DNA from: Amaranthus tricolor | Taxonomy: Eukaryota; Streptophyta; Magnoliopsida; Caryophyllales; Amaranthaceae | Reading direction: 5' to 3' | Assembly (NCBI RefSeq): GCF_026212465.1 | Contig: NC_080056.1 | Location: 8,303,017-8,367,016, forward strand | DNA: 64,000 bases | Shown: piece by piece, positions 1 to 11,349 of the stretch | Layout of the letters: each line of letters starts with the position of its first letter | Numbering within the stretch: position 1 is the first letter of the stretch | The notes under the pieces: generated by a model | Database searches by the model: none | What the model was told of the DNA's origin: nothing | Seen by the model: the letters and a program-made list of their open reading frames with translations, nothing else | Made by a program: the position numbers and the translations under genes

Positions 1-5
1 ACATT

Positions 6-542
6 ATGTTAAAGTTTAATTGGAATGACGCTAGTTTCACAATGTTATTAGAAGTGTTAGGTGAGATGCTTCCCGAGGGAAATGAACTTCCAAAGTCTAT
101 ATATTATTTCAAAAAGCTCATGTGTCCTTTCGCCTTAGAGTACCAGAAGATTCATGCGTGTCCGAATGATTGTGTGTTGTATCGGAATGAAAACGAGAAC
201 TTAGAAGAGTGTCCTAGGTGTGGGTTATCGCGCTACAAGCATAAAGGGGCTCGGGATGCTAAAGGGCCCCCGGCTAAGGTATTGCGGTATCTTCCAATAA
301 TACCTAGATTCAAGCGCTTGTTTTTTATAAAGAAAGATGCGTTAAATTTGAGGTGGCATGCAGATAGGGTGAAGAAAGGTCACTTGCTTACACATCAATC
401 TGATTCTCCGGACTGGCCCACCTTGCGCTCTTATCCTAGTGAGTTGTGTGCACCACAATCATGGTTCTTGGACCTTGATGGCTTGGTCCATGTATGGAGA
501 TCACGTTTCCATGGTTGTTTGGCTCCAGGTCTCCTTGGTTAA
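6..542 (+). pseudogene. CACTA (En/Spm) TNP2-type transposase fragment
   Basis: The reading frame matches the middle of TNP2-type transposases of CACTA elements. Visible blocks are LPEGNELPKS, the cysteine-rich HACPNDCVLYR and CPRCGLSRYKHK, then IPRFKRLF and LRWHADR. In intact proteins these precede the catalytic domain. Here family likeness stops near position 430: after TLRSYPSEL the frame runs into unrelated sequence and ends at a stop at 542. The left side lies outside the window. No CACTA terminal repeats are seen. This is a dead fragment, cut where the downstream repeat and gypsy remnant begin. The family call is strong; the exact breakpoint is approximate. Confidence 0.85.
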
Positions 543-640
543 GGCTCAAACCACGCGGCAAGGTAGGTTGGTCAGCGGGTAGGCTGCTGTTCTGTTCTGC
601 CCTCTTTGTTGTTTCTTGGTTTGTTATTGTTAGCTCAAAA

Positions 641-970
641 TTGGTTTGTTTTGCATGAAACTTGGCGCACAACACTATTTGGTATATATTATTGTGTTGA
701 AGTGGTTAGAATTGAAAATCATAGTCATATGCTAGAAATTACGTGTTAAGTTGCGATTTTAAGGGTTTTTAAGCGTTTTTGGCACTTTTGCGCATAAAGT
801 ACCTCAAACTTGGTTTGTTTTGCACAAAACTTGGCACACAAAACTATTTGGTATAAATTATTGTGTTGAAGTGGTTAGAATTGTAAATCATAGTCATATC
901 ATATGCTAGAAATTACGTGTTAATTTAGTTGCGATTTTATGCATTTTTAAGCTTTTTTGACACTAACATC
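641..970. repeat. Two-copy tandem repeat, period about 169 bp
   Basis: The word TTGGTTTGTTTTGCA begins at 641 and again at 810. It is followed in both copies by the same order of words (AACTTGGC, ACTATTTGGTAT, ATTGTGTTGAAGTGG, AATCATAGTCATAT, TAGAAATTACGTGTTAA). The copies differ by scattered substitutions and a short insertion. No coding potential. It sits between the CACTA fragment and the gypsy remnant and may be unrecognised internal sequence of either element. Confidence 0.8.
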
Positions 971-1020
971 TATTTTCTCTTAGTGATTTCAACAATCTTC
1001 TAATTCCGTAGATTGCGGCT

Positions 1021-2453
1021 ACTACAAAAGGTGAATTGGTAGCTTACACAGGCCTCCTTGATCCTCTTTCCATTTCCAGAGAAGTGTGGCAAGATGTATC
1101 CATGGATTTCATCACTGGTTTGCCTAAATCATGTGGCCTAGAGGTTATATTTGTGGTAGTTGATAGATTCAGCAAGGGTGCTCACTTCATGACACTAGGT
1201 CACTCCTTTACAACTTTGCAATTAGCACAAAGCTACTTAGATCATGTGTTCAAGCTTCATGGATGACCCAAGAGCATAGTTAGTGACAGGGACCTTGTCT
1301 TCATGATCATTTTATGGAAATCCTTGTTCGAAATTTAGGGCACTCAGTTTTGTATGTCTTCTGCTTACCATCCCCAAAGTGATGGACAAACAGAAGTGGT
1401 GAATAGGTGTTTGAAAATGTATTTGAGGTGTATGTGTGGTGGGGAACCAAAAGAGTGGACTAAGTGGATTCCTTTAGCCGAATGGTGGTACAACACCCAC
1501 TTCCATACAACTACTCAATTGACACCCTATGAGATCATGTACAACCAACCACCTCCCACACACTTACCATACCTACATGGAGAATCTTCTAATGCTATTG
1601 TGGATAGGAGTTTGCAAAGAAGAGAAGATATGATTAGAAAAGTGAAATTGCAATTGCAAATAGCACATGCAAGAATGAAAACACAAGTTGAGAAGCATAG
1701 AACAAATAGAACTTTCAATGTAAGGGATTGGGTTTGGCTCAAGCTTCAACCATATTGACAAACCACTGCCCAAATGAGATCTAATCAGAAGCTTGCTAAG
1801 AAATATTTTGGGCCTTTTAAGATTATAGCTACCATTGGGAAGCTTGCTTATAAGCTGTAATTGCCACAAGAAGCTAGGATACACAATGTATTTCATGTTT
1901 CCCAATTAAAGGCCTTTTATGGAGAGCTGCCTCAAGCTTTACATATACCAGATGAGTTACATGGTTGGAGTCCAGAAGTTAGCTCTATTCCATAACTAGA
2001 GACCATTATCAAGAGAAGAATGGTCAAGGTTAACAATGTTGCTCAAACACAATACTTGGTGAAATGGAGAAACAGCCCCTTGGAGGATGCTTCTTGGATG
2101 GATGCTATTGCCTTTGTTACAACATTTCCATCCTTTGATATAGAAACTTGAAGGCAAGTTTCTTTAAGGGGGATGCATTGTTACATATAATTGTTGATAG
2201 TTAGTTAATTGACTAAATAAGAAAAATATTGTAATCATTTCTATTTTGTTAGTTGTTTTGTTAAGAGTTGTTATTGGTTAGTTAGTTAGTTGGTTAAGGC
2301 GGGAAAGTTAGTTGGTTGTTAGCTTGGTATATAAAGGCTTGTAATTGTAATTCACAAATCAAGAAATAATATAATCAATCTTCCTCTTCTATTTCTCTCT
2401 TCCTTTTCCTTTCTGTTTATATCTCTCTCTTTTCCTCTTTTCTGTCCCTAACA
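1021..2453 (+). mobile_element. 5'-truncated Ty3/gypsy chromovirus: integrase end, chromodomain and 3' LTR
   Basis: Conceptual translation gives the integrase core (WQDVSMDFITGLPKS, VVVDRFSKGAHF, then SSAYHPQSDGQTEVVNR), the integrase C-terminal GPFKII block, NVFHVSQLK, and a chromodomain near the end (QYLVKWRNSPLEDASW). This order marks the chromovirus branch of Ty3/gypsy. The frame is broken by a stop at 1264-1266, a disrupted stretch around 1290-1350, and stops near 1758, 1858 and 1995. Gag, protease, RT and RNase H are absent. The polypurine tract AAGGGGGA (about 2166-2173) lies just before the LTR. The 5' junction near 1021 is abrupt. The element is non-functional. Confidence 0.88.
2179..2453 (+). 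repeat. 3' LTR of the chromovirus remnant (275 bp, solo partner missing)
   Basis: It starts TGTTACATATAA directly after the polypurine tract and ends CCCTAACA, giving the expected TG...CA ends. A TATA box (TATATAAAG, 2328-2336) lies where an LTR promoter should be, and pyrimidine-rich sequence follows. The 5' LTR is not in the window, so the right boundary rests only on the TG/CA rule and could move by a few bases. Confidence 0.7.
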
Positions 2454-3244
2454 TTCAATTGAATACCGGTCAAGATCCGTAAGAACCTTGACTAATACCG
2501 TATCAGTAGAAGCTGTCTGTATCACCGAATGAATACTTCTACACCTAGTGTATTACCTTTAGGCTTAATTTCTTTTCTTTTGTATGATTAAAAACCAAAT
2601 CGTGTATTTATTTGTCCATTGGTAATGGGTATTTTTTTACTGAAATAACAAAGTATTGTCACTAAATTTAAGTTAAGTTCGTGTATTGCATTGTATTTTA
2701 GAAATTAGAATATAATACCTCTTGCATTTTAAATAATTTTTTCATTTAAATAATTATATATTTTTTCATTTATCATTCTTATATATTTTAAATAAAAATT
2801 GAAAAGTTTAATCTTATTTTAATCACTCTATCAATATGAATAAAATAAACTCATTTATCTTATTTCTCTTTATAATTTCTCTCTAAAACACAATAGTATA
2901 TCTTATTATCATAAACTGACAACTACATCCCCTAACTTTAGAATCTTGTCAAGGGGCGTTATCTAAATCATGCAATTGATTCCTAAACCTACCATAACAA
3001 TGACAAACGTAAATATAAACTAACAGTAGAATGACTCTCTTTTTGCTTATACGACGCACAAAAAATTGAAAGTCGATTTCAATAATTATCTCATCCGCCC
3101 AAGCATGTAATTTGTCTACTGATTCGAAGTGCCTATTTGTACAAATATAATCAAATAATCTACATCGTCATCTAAGTTCTCAAAACTTTCATGCATTTGT
3201 TAATAGAAATGTATTTTGGAAATCAAAAAAAGGAAAAAATAGGG
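2454..3244. other. Intergenic, AT-rich, nothing recognised
   Basis: No ORF with family likeness, no RNA gene and no clear repeat was seen. The stretch from about 2690 to 2890 is very AT-rich. The first 100 bases after the LTR have more balanced composition and could be the old insertion target of the chromovirus. Confidence 0.5.
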
Positions 3245-3399
3245 AGTCGCACATAGTGTGCGACTGAACCTAGGTGTAGTCGCACGCGCAAAACGTGTGA
3301 CTGGGCCAAAGTCTAGATGCACAAATGTGCGATTGGACCTAGACCCAGTTGCACGTTTAGTGTGACTACACCTAGTTTCAGTCGTGCATTTGTGCGACT
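3245..3399. repeat. Hairpin minisatellite: five ~33-bp units
   Basis: Units start at 3245, 3278, 3315, 3347 and 3380 (spacings 33, 37, 32, 33). Each opens with a form of AGTCGCAC and closes with a form of GTGCGACT about 20 bases later, so each unit can fold into a stem. Unit 1 is a perfect 9-bp inverted repeat with a 3-base loop; the others carry one to several mismatches. Linkers share CCTAG. The flanks are AT-rich while the units are GC-rich. The short ORFs on both strands here simply read through the repeat. Confidence 0.85.
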
Positions 3400-3647
3400 C
3401 CCACCTTTTTTTCAATTTGCACCGAAAATTCACGTACAAATTCGTAATCGGTACTTACCGGATCGTTTTGGTGATCAAACTCGTCGGTCATATTGTTTCG
3501 ATATTGATTTTAATTGAGAGCGTTTTTAAGAGAAGTTAGAAAGATAGAATTATAAAATAAGTTAAAGACGAAATTGAAAATCCAATTTATAAAGGTTGAC
3601 GACACAATGAAAAGAAGGATGACATTTAATAGACCTAAATTTTAATA

Positions 3648-3869
3648 CTCCTTTCGTTCTCTAATATTCTATTCGTTTTAGATATTCCACTTAGGAGAGG
3701 AAAATATGATTAATGTTTTTGAGATATATATAGAAGATAAAATAAATCTATGTGAAATTTATATGTTTTTTATATTTTTTTGTAATATGTATTTATAATT
3801 ATTATGACTTAGAATTAATTTGATTACTGCCCAAAAAGTAAACCCCAACAAAAAAAAAAACGAATGGAG
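3648..3869. mobile_element. Stowaway-like MITE upstream of the AILP1 gene
   Basis: The left end CTCCTTTCGTTC and right end GAATGGAG are imperfect inverted repeats flanked by TA on both sides. This matches the CTCC...GTTC ends and TA target duplication of Stowaway (Tc1/mariner-derived) MITEs. The length of about 220 bp fits. It lies about 310 bp upstream of the AILP1 start codon, so it sits in the promoter region. Confidence 0.6.
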
Positions 3870-4178
3870 TAATGCATTTTGGGGGGAACTATTAAGATAG
3901 TAGGATACATATAAATTAATAAACAAATAAACGAGTTTATCCAATTCTTTTCCCAAAAAATAGGATAATCCAATTCTACCCTAAAATCTCGCGGATTTGC
4001 AAGGAAATCAAGGGTAAGAACGGAAATTAATGTCCTTCAATACAACCATCATAAATAGAGATATCAATCACCCCAAAATCAAAACAAAATCTGCATTCCG
4101 TATTTCCGTCCCAATACTTGACTAAATCGCATCGTTTTCCATCATCTTCTCTTGAAGAATCCAAAAAATATAGGAAAA

Positions 4179-7100
4179 ATGCTGGCTGTATTCGACAAAT
4201 CTGTAGCAAAATGTCCTGAGGGATTACAGAGTCCTAACCCAGAATCTGTTTTTGCTTTGAAGGATGGTGTTTTGGCTCAACATTTCTCATCTGTTAATCC
4301 TGATTCCGTCACCATTAACCTTGCTCAATCTGGTTTCATTTCCTACTCTAGCCTCAATCAAAACCCTGTTCTTCCAAGGTCTTGTTTCTATTAATCTCTT
4401 TCTATTGTTCCGTTTTTTTGAATTTGGTTTTTTCTTATTTTGTTGTTTGCTTGTACTTTTGATATTTGGATTTGTCTTTTATTATTAAATACTGATCGTA
4501 GATTTAATTTTTCTTGGCCAAGAATCACCATCTTATTTCATCAATTTTGTCTTAACTATCTGTACTGGTGTTTGTTCTTATTATTTCTTACGTTCGTGTA
4601 CATATTATTGCGATCTGAATCTGATTTTGACCGCTAGGGTTTCACTATTGTGTTTTTGTTTATTTGAAATTTTGGCTATTATAAATGATATGAAACGAGT
4701 AATGGGTATCATGACATTATTGATGGATTTTATCCGTTGATTTTGACCTGGAAGAAATTTTTGTATCAGGACAAGATTTTTTGCCTCACGTATAGCTTGT
4801 GATGTTTTAGTTTTGGTTTATTTGTATTTTGTAATATTCTTTTGACTCTAATACTTCTATTTCCTAAAGTTAAATAGCATTATATTCTTTTTTATTGTGA
4901 CATTTAATTCGCTCTTCCATCATAATATCATATATAGAGACTAGAGTATATTCAATCCAATCTGAAATTGTGTTGAAATCCAACCAAAAATTTACTGAGT
5001 TATAACCCGAAAGAATTGATTCGTAGTCCAAAAAAATAAAAAATGATATGACACCAAAGAACCAATAAAATCAAAGTCAAAATTGACTGTATTCGAATCT
5101 GCGTCAAACTCGATTGTATTTGAAAATGATCGGACACCCAAGAACCTAAAATTAGTTTTATGTTATCATTTTTTGTTGGAGCCTACCTATTTCTAATCAA
5201 TTTTTGAATTTTGAGTCAATATTTCTGTATTGAGACTAAAGGCAATATAATGGTCCTTTTTCATACAAATTTTATTTTTGGAAAAAGTTTATTGGAAAAA
5301 TTATAGTGAATAATACAATCTTTTATTAATTTTCTAGTCAACTATTGATTAATCATGAATAATACCAACTTATGGAGGTATTTTCCTAGAATAATACCAA
5401 TTTTTTGTTTATGGAGTAACTAATTTACCAATTTTTTTTTGTCTTATAATCACATATAGTTTGATTTTTAACATGTTAGAGATTTTCTAGGAAAATACCC
5501 CATTAAGTTGGTATTATTCATGGTTAATCAAAAGTTGACATTATTGTAGGGAAATAAGCAAAAGATTGTACTGAAATAAGCAAAAGATTGTATTATCCCT
5601 GGTAATTTTTCCAAGTTTATTTTATATTTTTTGAAAAATTTTTAATGAACAAATTACATTTTTACAAGTTGGGTAGATTCCAACCTGATCTGACCTGTTT
5701 CGAAAATGTTTCGACTTGAAAATGACTCTACCCACAACACTATACACATTCACATTCACCTAGTATGAGTGTATGATATTTTAGTTTAAGCAACATTTAT
5801 CCTCTTAGTCGAGAATCGGGTAGCTTTTGCTATACTTCTATCAAGTCACCAAATGAATTTCACATTTTCAATGTTACTATTTGGCAAATACAAACGAACC
5901 ATATATTATATCGCCTCCCCCTCCTATTTCTCGTTCCATAGTTGAAACCTTCATGGACAATCAAATCCAGTGTGACCACCCTATATAATCATTTTTAGAT
6001 GTTCTACTTTGCATTACACCATTTACATAAGCTTTTTATTCCGTTTTTTATTTTGTGGGAGGGGATGGAGGGACCAATCACCAATGCTACCTGAAACGAA
6101 ATTTGATCCAATGCAAGAAATATTAACTTTAGAGTTTCGGAAGCTTAGATACAAATTTATTTTACAACAAAAAATAAAATGAGTTAAAAATGTAAGAAAA
6201 GAAAATGACTAAAAAGTAGAGATAAACAAAAAAAAGAAAAGAATAGAAGCCTTTAGTTTTAATAATTATCATATGCTTTTGGGTTTGAAAAAAATCATTT
6301 GGGGAATGTTGGTTTGGAAACGTCAATCTAGAGTTTCGAAAACCAATGTTTTTAATTGAGATTCGGTGGGATGTTTCAGTTTTTGCTAAATACGGAAGGA
6401 CAATAGTATGTTTAATTAATAATCTGAGAATTTTTTATCTGGTTATAATGTTTGAATCACGAGGATTGAAATTATGGCTTCCTTTGGAGGAAAATGCAAC
6501 AATTGTTTCTAGAAAAACAATATACGTGGAACATAACACTCTAGGATATGGTTTTTTGGCTCTAGATATGTTTTTATTGCTTTTCATGTTCGGTTAATGT
6601 TTTGGCTCTTGATGTTTTACCCTTATATAAAGTATGGTAACGAAATTCACCATGTTTGTTCTTTTCTTAAATATTGGCTGATGTAGTCTTTTGACTCCTC
6701 TTCTCTGAACTGCTCACACCTCCTCAGTTTTAATAATCAAATTACTAAAATCTTACGTTATTTGATGTATGAAGTTGCTTCTTGTGTTTATCTGTTCTTG
6801 TTCAGTTTTGTGTTAGAGTTTCAACTGATAACTTTGATGAGCGATCTGTGTCAAAATCTATGTTCTCTTTTCAAAATGTTGTCAGCTACCAACTTTTTTC
6901 CCTTGTCTTGGATCAACATGAATTCCATTATTAGCATTTGTCTCATTGTGAACCATTATTGGCTCTTATTCTGACCTATAATTTTTGTAAATCAGATTAT
7001 TTGCAGTTGTGGATGACATCTTCTGCTTGTTCCAAGGCCGTATTGAGAATTTTGCACCCCTTAAGCAGCAGTATGGATTGAGCAAAACAGGCAATGAAGT

Positions 7101-7735
7101 CAACGTTGTCATTGAAGCTTATAGATCTCTGAGGGATAGAGGTCCTTATCCTATTGAGCATGTTATAAGAGATCTTCATGGGAAATTTGCTTTTGTCCTT
7201 TACGACTCTGCTTCAAAAAATTCGTTTATTGCTGTAGTAAGTATTATATATGACAAATGCCCCCCTAACGTAATAATATACTTTCTCGGAACATGCGTAA
7301 TGGGTGTTTGGATGCAGGATCCTGATGGGGATGTCCCTTTCTTCTGGGGAGCTGATTCAGAAGGCCACCTTGTTGTATCAGATGATGCGGAGATTGTTAA
7401 GAAGGGATGTGGAAAGTCATTCGCCCCATTTCCAAAAGGTGAACTTTTCTCAATGTTTTTCTTTAGAAAGTCGTAAATCCATAGGTTTCGAGTTTTAAAT
7501 CGTGATTGAATCTTAGTTGTTGTATTGTGTGTTGTTAACGATAGGTTGCTTCTTTACAAGCACTGGAGGGTTAAGGAGTTACGAGCATCCACGTAACGAG
7601 CTAAAGGCGGTGCCTAGAGTAGACAGTTCTGGTGAAGTATGTGGTGCAAACTTTAAGGTCGATGCAGAAGCTAAAAAGGAACCATTTGGTATGCCAAGGG
7701 TTGGTAGTGCCGCGGATTGGTCTAAAAACATATGA
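4179..7735 (+). CDS. AILP1: AILP1/TSJT1-like aluminium-induced protein (DUF3700, YGL and LRDR motifs)
   Basis: Four exons: 4179-4378, 6996-7236, 7318-7438, 7545-7735 (250 aa). All introns are GT-AG and all joins keep frame. The protein starts MLAVFDKSVAKCPEGLQ and carries the family signatures QQYGLSK (about 91-97) and SLRDRGPYP (about 111-119), then GKFAFVLYD, VPFFWGADSEGHLVVSD and the C-terminal ELKAVPRVDSSGEVCGA. The family is related to the class II glutamine amidotransferase fold but lacks the N-terminal catalytic cysteine, since Leu follows Met1. Members respond to aluminium, auxin, sugar or dormancy, and the biochemical role is unknown. Intron 1 (2.6 kb) holds a MITE. The in-frame upstream ATG at 4152 is ignored because relatives start at MLA. 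The gene looks intact. Confidence 0.95.
5285..5620. mobile_element. MITE with long inverted repeats in AILP1 intron 1
   Basis: The left arm (about 5294-5395, GGAAAAATTATAG... TAATACAATCTTTT... TGAATAATACCAACTTA) is the reverse complement of the right arm (about 5485-5612, TAAGTTGGTATTATTCA... AAAAGATTGTATTA... GGTAATTTTTCC). The arms run about 100 bp and the loop is short. The right arm carries an extra tandem copy of AAATAAGCAAAAGATTGTA. No coding sequence. Superfamily is not assigned because no clear target duplication could be fixed in the AT-rich flanks. Confidence 0.75.
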
Positions 7736-8140
7736 GTTGATGGTGACTTGACCGAAAGCCATTAGTATGGCAGCCTGCTAGGGATGTTACTTTTTTCTGC
7801 TAAAAGCTCCTTAGTATGGCATATACCAAGAAATAATTGTTGCACTACTTTTCAAAACAAACACAAACAAGTGAACTGCCTTTGCTAGAAATCTTAACTA
7901 TTGCTGTTACTCTCTGTTTACTGTTTTAGATCGTAAACCACATCTTGTTTGAGCTTCTGGCAGATTTGGAGCATCCGACATGCAGATATGTTGCTCACCT
8001 GAGCATCAACCTGTTGATGCTTGAATCTGAAATAAGTGCACTTGCATAAACCCTAGAAAAATCTAGCATAAACCACACCACTATCCTCAACAATCTAGCA
8101 TAAATCACACCACTATCCTCAAAGGAGCATGTATTTTCGT
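7736..8140 (+). other. AILP1 3' flank with a short tandem duplication
   Basis: The stretch after the stop presumably includes the 3' UTR. At 8061-8124 a 32-bp unit starting ATCTAGCATAAA and ending CACTATCCTCAA is present twice in tandem with one or two changes. Nothing else is recognised. Confidence 0.5.
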
Positions 8141-8355
8141 GACGTATCTTAAGCTTAGCCCATTAAAAATTAATATTTACCGTATTTTTAATGTCTACTT
8201 ATATTATCATTAATGCTTACTTACCATATTCTTAATTTCTGTTTTTAATATCTTAGATGTTTATTTACATCATTTTTATTGCTTACTTACGATATTTTAA
8301 AAACTATATAATGGACAGATCCAATTAGAAATCGTCTCTCAAGAGTATTTGTGAA
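8141..8355 (+). mobile_element. MITE family M1, copy 1
   Basis: The element reads GACGTATCTTAAGC... then internal iterations of a ~20-bp phrase (forms of TAATGCTTACTTACCATATT), then CCAATTAGAAATCGTCTCTC. The same layout recurs at 9542-9789 and in reverse at 62275-62535. This copy has lost the first bases of the terminal repeat that copy 2 retains. Non-coding. Confidence 0.75.
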
Positions 8356-8950
8356 CTTATAATATACGTTAATTTTCTATCTAGTTGCGTCCAAATTAAA
8401 ATTATGCATCCCTCCATTTCCAAAAACTCTTCACTTAAAAAGTCTTATGACTCAACAACAAATTGTATTTTTCATTTTTCAAATTTTAAATTTTGGACAA
8501 TTAGTAGCTAAAGAACAATTTTACTTAACATATACTTTGATACTCTAATCACCTATTTATGTCCTACAATATATCTACTTTAACAAACATACAATATCCT
8601 TAGGAAAAGCACACTTATATTTTCTACTAAGTTTCAAGCTTTACATTACAAACTTTTAACCCTTTTAGGCTTTGATTTGTGCTTGTCATCTTAAGGAGGG
8701 GTCATACAAAAGACTTTCTCTTTTCTTCTAAGAGTTTTATTAACACCTTTAGCTTTAATATCATCAGTAGTGGAATCAACATTTATCACCACCACTTGAA
8801 GAAGAAACAACAAATGCTAAAATTTAGCTTTAGCAGAGGGCAGAAGAAATCATTTTATCATAAAAATTACCTAAATAAGATTAGGTGAAAAATAACAATT
8901 CCCAAAATAAGTTTTAAACAATGAAAAAAAACAAATTTGCAATTAAAAAG
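8356..8950. other. Intergenic, nothing recognised
   Basis: AT-rich. A small ORF near 8679-8888 has low-complexity composition and no family likeness. No RNA gene or repeat stands out. Confidence 0.4.
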
Positions 8951-9110
8951 TCAAAAAAAATCTCTTCTTTGTTTGTTAACAACGATCAAAGGAAGTGGAT
9001 TAACTTTAGTCAACTCCCTTATCCGTTGTTAATAATAGGCTAACAAGGAACAACAAAGTTAACCAATTTTGACCAACTTTTTTCGTATATTATTTCTAAC
9101 AGTAAACAAG
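8951..9110. repeat. GTTAGTAAC hairpin repeat family, locus A
   Basis: The locus holds short self-complementary words of the family: TTGTTTGTTAACAACGA (from about 8970), CCGTTGTTAATAATAGG (about 9022), and CTAACAGTAAACAAG (about 9097). They are separated by spacers containing TTTTGACCAACTTTTTT. It is more diverged than loci B and C. Non-coding. Confidence 0.55.
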
Positions 9111-9541
9111 ATCAATGTAAATTAGTATAATCCTTCTACCCTACTTCCTTTCTCCCAACTTTTCAAACCCTAAACAAAAAAACCTATTCTCCCTTAAAAA
9201 TGTCATTTAATATACTTTAAGCTTTTAATTCTCTCTTCCTTCCATTCTAGCCTTCTAGGCATTCTTAAGTGTTATGGGACGTATTTTAGTTGATTTAAGG
9301 TAGAAATGTCCTTCAATTATGTATTTTTTTTTATCACGTTAGATTATTTTTCATGTTTTTATTTGATCAAATGTAGGCCACAAATATGATGGTGCATTAT
9401 ACTTGTTCAAGAGTTAAATACTGTATTTAATTTTTTTTAATGATTTATAATTTGATGGTGATGTATAAGTATTAAGTACTTATTCATGTCATGGACTTGA
9501 TAGTGTTTTGAATTTTATGTGTACTTTTGTAGCAGTTAGTT

Positions 9542-9789
9542 CCGTCTCTTTGAGAGACGTATCTCAAACCCAACTCATTAAAGATTAATGCCTACTTACC
9601 GTATTCTTAATGTTTACTTATATTATCTTTAATGCTTACTTACCGTATCCTTAATGCCTACTTTCAATATCTTAAATGTCTACTTACATCATTCTAAATG
9701 CCTACTTATAATATTTTAAAATATATATAATGGGCCGGCCCAATTAGAGATGGTCTCTCAAAGAGACCGTCCCTCACAAGAATTTGTGC
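9542..9789 (+). mobile_element. MITE family M1, copy 2 (best preserved)
   Basis: It starts CCGTCTCTTTGAGAGACG and ends GGTCTCTCAAAGAGACCGTCC, so the ends are inverted repeats around GTCTC...GAGAC, each end also being a small hairpin. The middle is made of repeated forms of TTAATGCCTACTTACCGTAT. A GGGCCGGCCCAATTAGAGA segment precedes the right end. About 248 bp, no coding capacity. Confidence 0.85.
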
Positions 9790-10544
9790 TTTTGTAGAAA
9801 TTATCATCATATCGTGATTCGTGTGACTGATATTATGCTTTTGGAATGGTAAAATTCAAACAAGTAGTATGAATGTTGAGTATGTTGATAATATACATAA
9901 GTTATTTGTATGCAATCAAAGCATTGATTTGAATGAATTAAAATTACATATATGTTTAAGGATTGTGACTCCACTACATGTAAAGTGAATATATAAGTTT
10001 TGAATGTGGGGTGAATGGACAATTCTTAGTCTATCTTGTTTATGATGATGAGACATTAGAATCTATGTAGGAGCATTTAAAATCTACGCATATTTTTTCT
10101 TTGGAGTTGTGTGTAGAAGAGGTACTTTTAGAGAATTAAAATTTGAACTTGTACCCTTTTAACACATCAAGTTTTGAATTTAACTTTCTTCAATGCTATT
10201 TATAACATAAGAAAGTCAAAATTCTGTAGTTCATCGTCATCTTTATATTGGACTTGAATCCCAAAAATCCAACTTGCATATGACGTAGGAGTTAACTTAG
10301 GAAAAACAAATGAGCAAGTTAACTAGGACTAATAATGAAAGTTTTAATGTTAGGAAAACTCCTTCTGATAACGATGTGCCCTGAATGATGACAATGACAT
10401 GAATCTAAGTAGTGTTGTTGTAATTGTTGCTCCCACACCCCATGCGTTAGCTACTCCTCTAAATAAATAACAAAACGACTAATAACTAATTTGAATGCCT
10501 AAGGGAAAATGTAAAAAAGTTAATTAGCCCACACTTATTCATCA
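9790..10544. other. Intergenic, nothing recognised
   Basis: AT-rich sequence without family-like ORFs. A minus-strand ORF at 9807-10022 has a biased composition and no recognisable domain. Confidence 0.4.
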
Positions 10545-10748
10545 TTCCTAACAGGGAATAAAGGTGACCTGGTAAAAATAATCAAGACTTTGTTTGTTGT
10601 TAGTATCAGCGAATAAAAGATTGACTTACTTTGACCAGGTCACCCTTGTTCACTGTTATTAATAAAGGACAAAGTGTGGGGTGACGTTTTTGGACTTTTT
10701 CCACTAGCTTTTGTTTTGTTCGCCGTTAGTGTTAGCAAACAAAGTTAG
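10545..10748. repeat. GTTAGTAAC hairpin repeat family, locus B
   Basis: Several stems lie in a row: TTCCTAACAGGGAA (10545), TTTGTTTGTTGTTAG (about 10592), GTTCACTGTTATTAATAA (about 10649), and TTTGTTCGCCGTTAGTG...GCAAACAAA (10716-10743). A perfect 11-bp inverted repeat, GGTGACCTGGT at 10563-10573 and ACCAGGTCACC at 10634-10644, encloses the middle stems. Non-coding. Confidence 0.65.
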
Positions 10749-11349
10749 ATTTCAAGTTTGGACTTACTCCCTTCATCTCCCTCATTTAAACATCATTTGT
10801 TATTTCAGCTCGTCCTACTTATTTTGCATAATTTCTATTTTGAACAATTGTTTATTACTATTTTCTAATCTTATCATTACATTTTAACTTTCTTTTAACC
10901 TCATTTACACAATCTACTCTTTTCATTTATGAATAAACATCCCTTGTTTTAAAAACACTCAATTGCTCTTTTCAACTCATTTAGGTAATGAAGTAGTATT
11001 TTGGGAATTTCGCTTAGGTAGCGTTTGGAAACACGAATTTCATTTGAATTTTTGTAATTCAATTCAAGAAATTGAAATTATAGATTTAAATTCCAATTCC
11101 AATTCCTCAATCTCGTTTGGAAGTCAAAGAATTGAATTTTTATATTTCAAATCCACATAGTTGTTTGGAAAATATTGGAATTGAATTCCCAAATTTAAAT
11201 TCTACAGCATTGTTTGGATAACATTGTAATTACATTCAACCAAAAATATTAAATATTAGCAAATAAAATGTATTAAGATATTACAATAATCCGAAATTGT
11301 CACTTTAAAAGTTATCTTAACATAGAATATCAAAAGTGTAACGTACAAA

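Noticed and set aside
1527..1905. Minus-strand ORFs over the gypsy integrase
   Set aside because: They are antisense shadows of the integrase coding frame with no family likeness.
3245..3399. CRISPR-like appearance of regularly spaced palindromes
   Set aside because: Units vary, spacers are only ~12 bp and share CCTAG, and the window is plant nuclear DNA.
3200..3517. ORFs on both strands across the hairpin minisatellite
   Set aside because: The peptides are simply translations of the repeat; no domain and no splice context.
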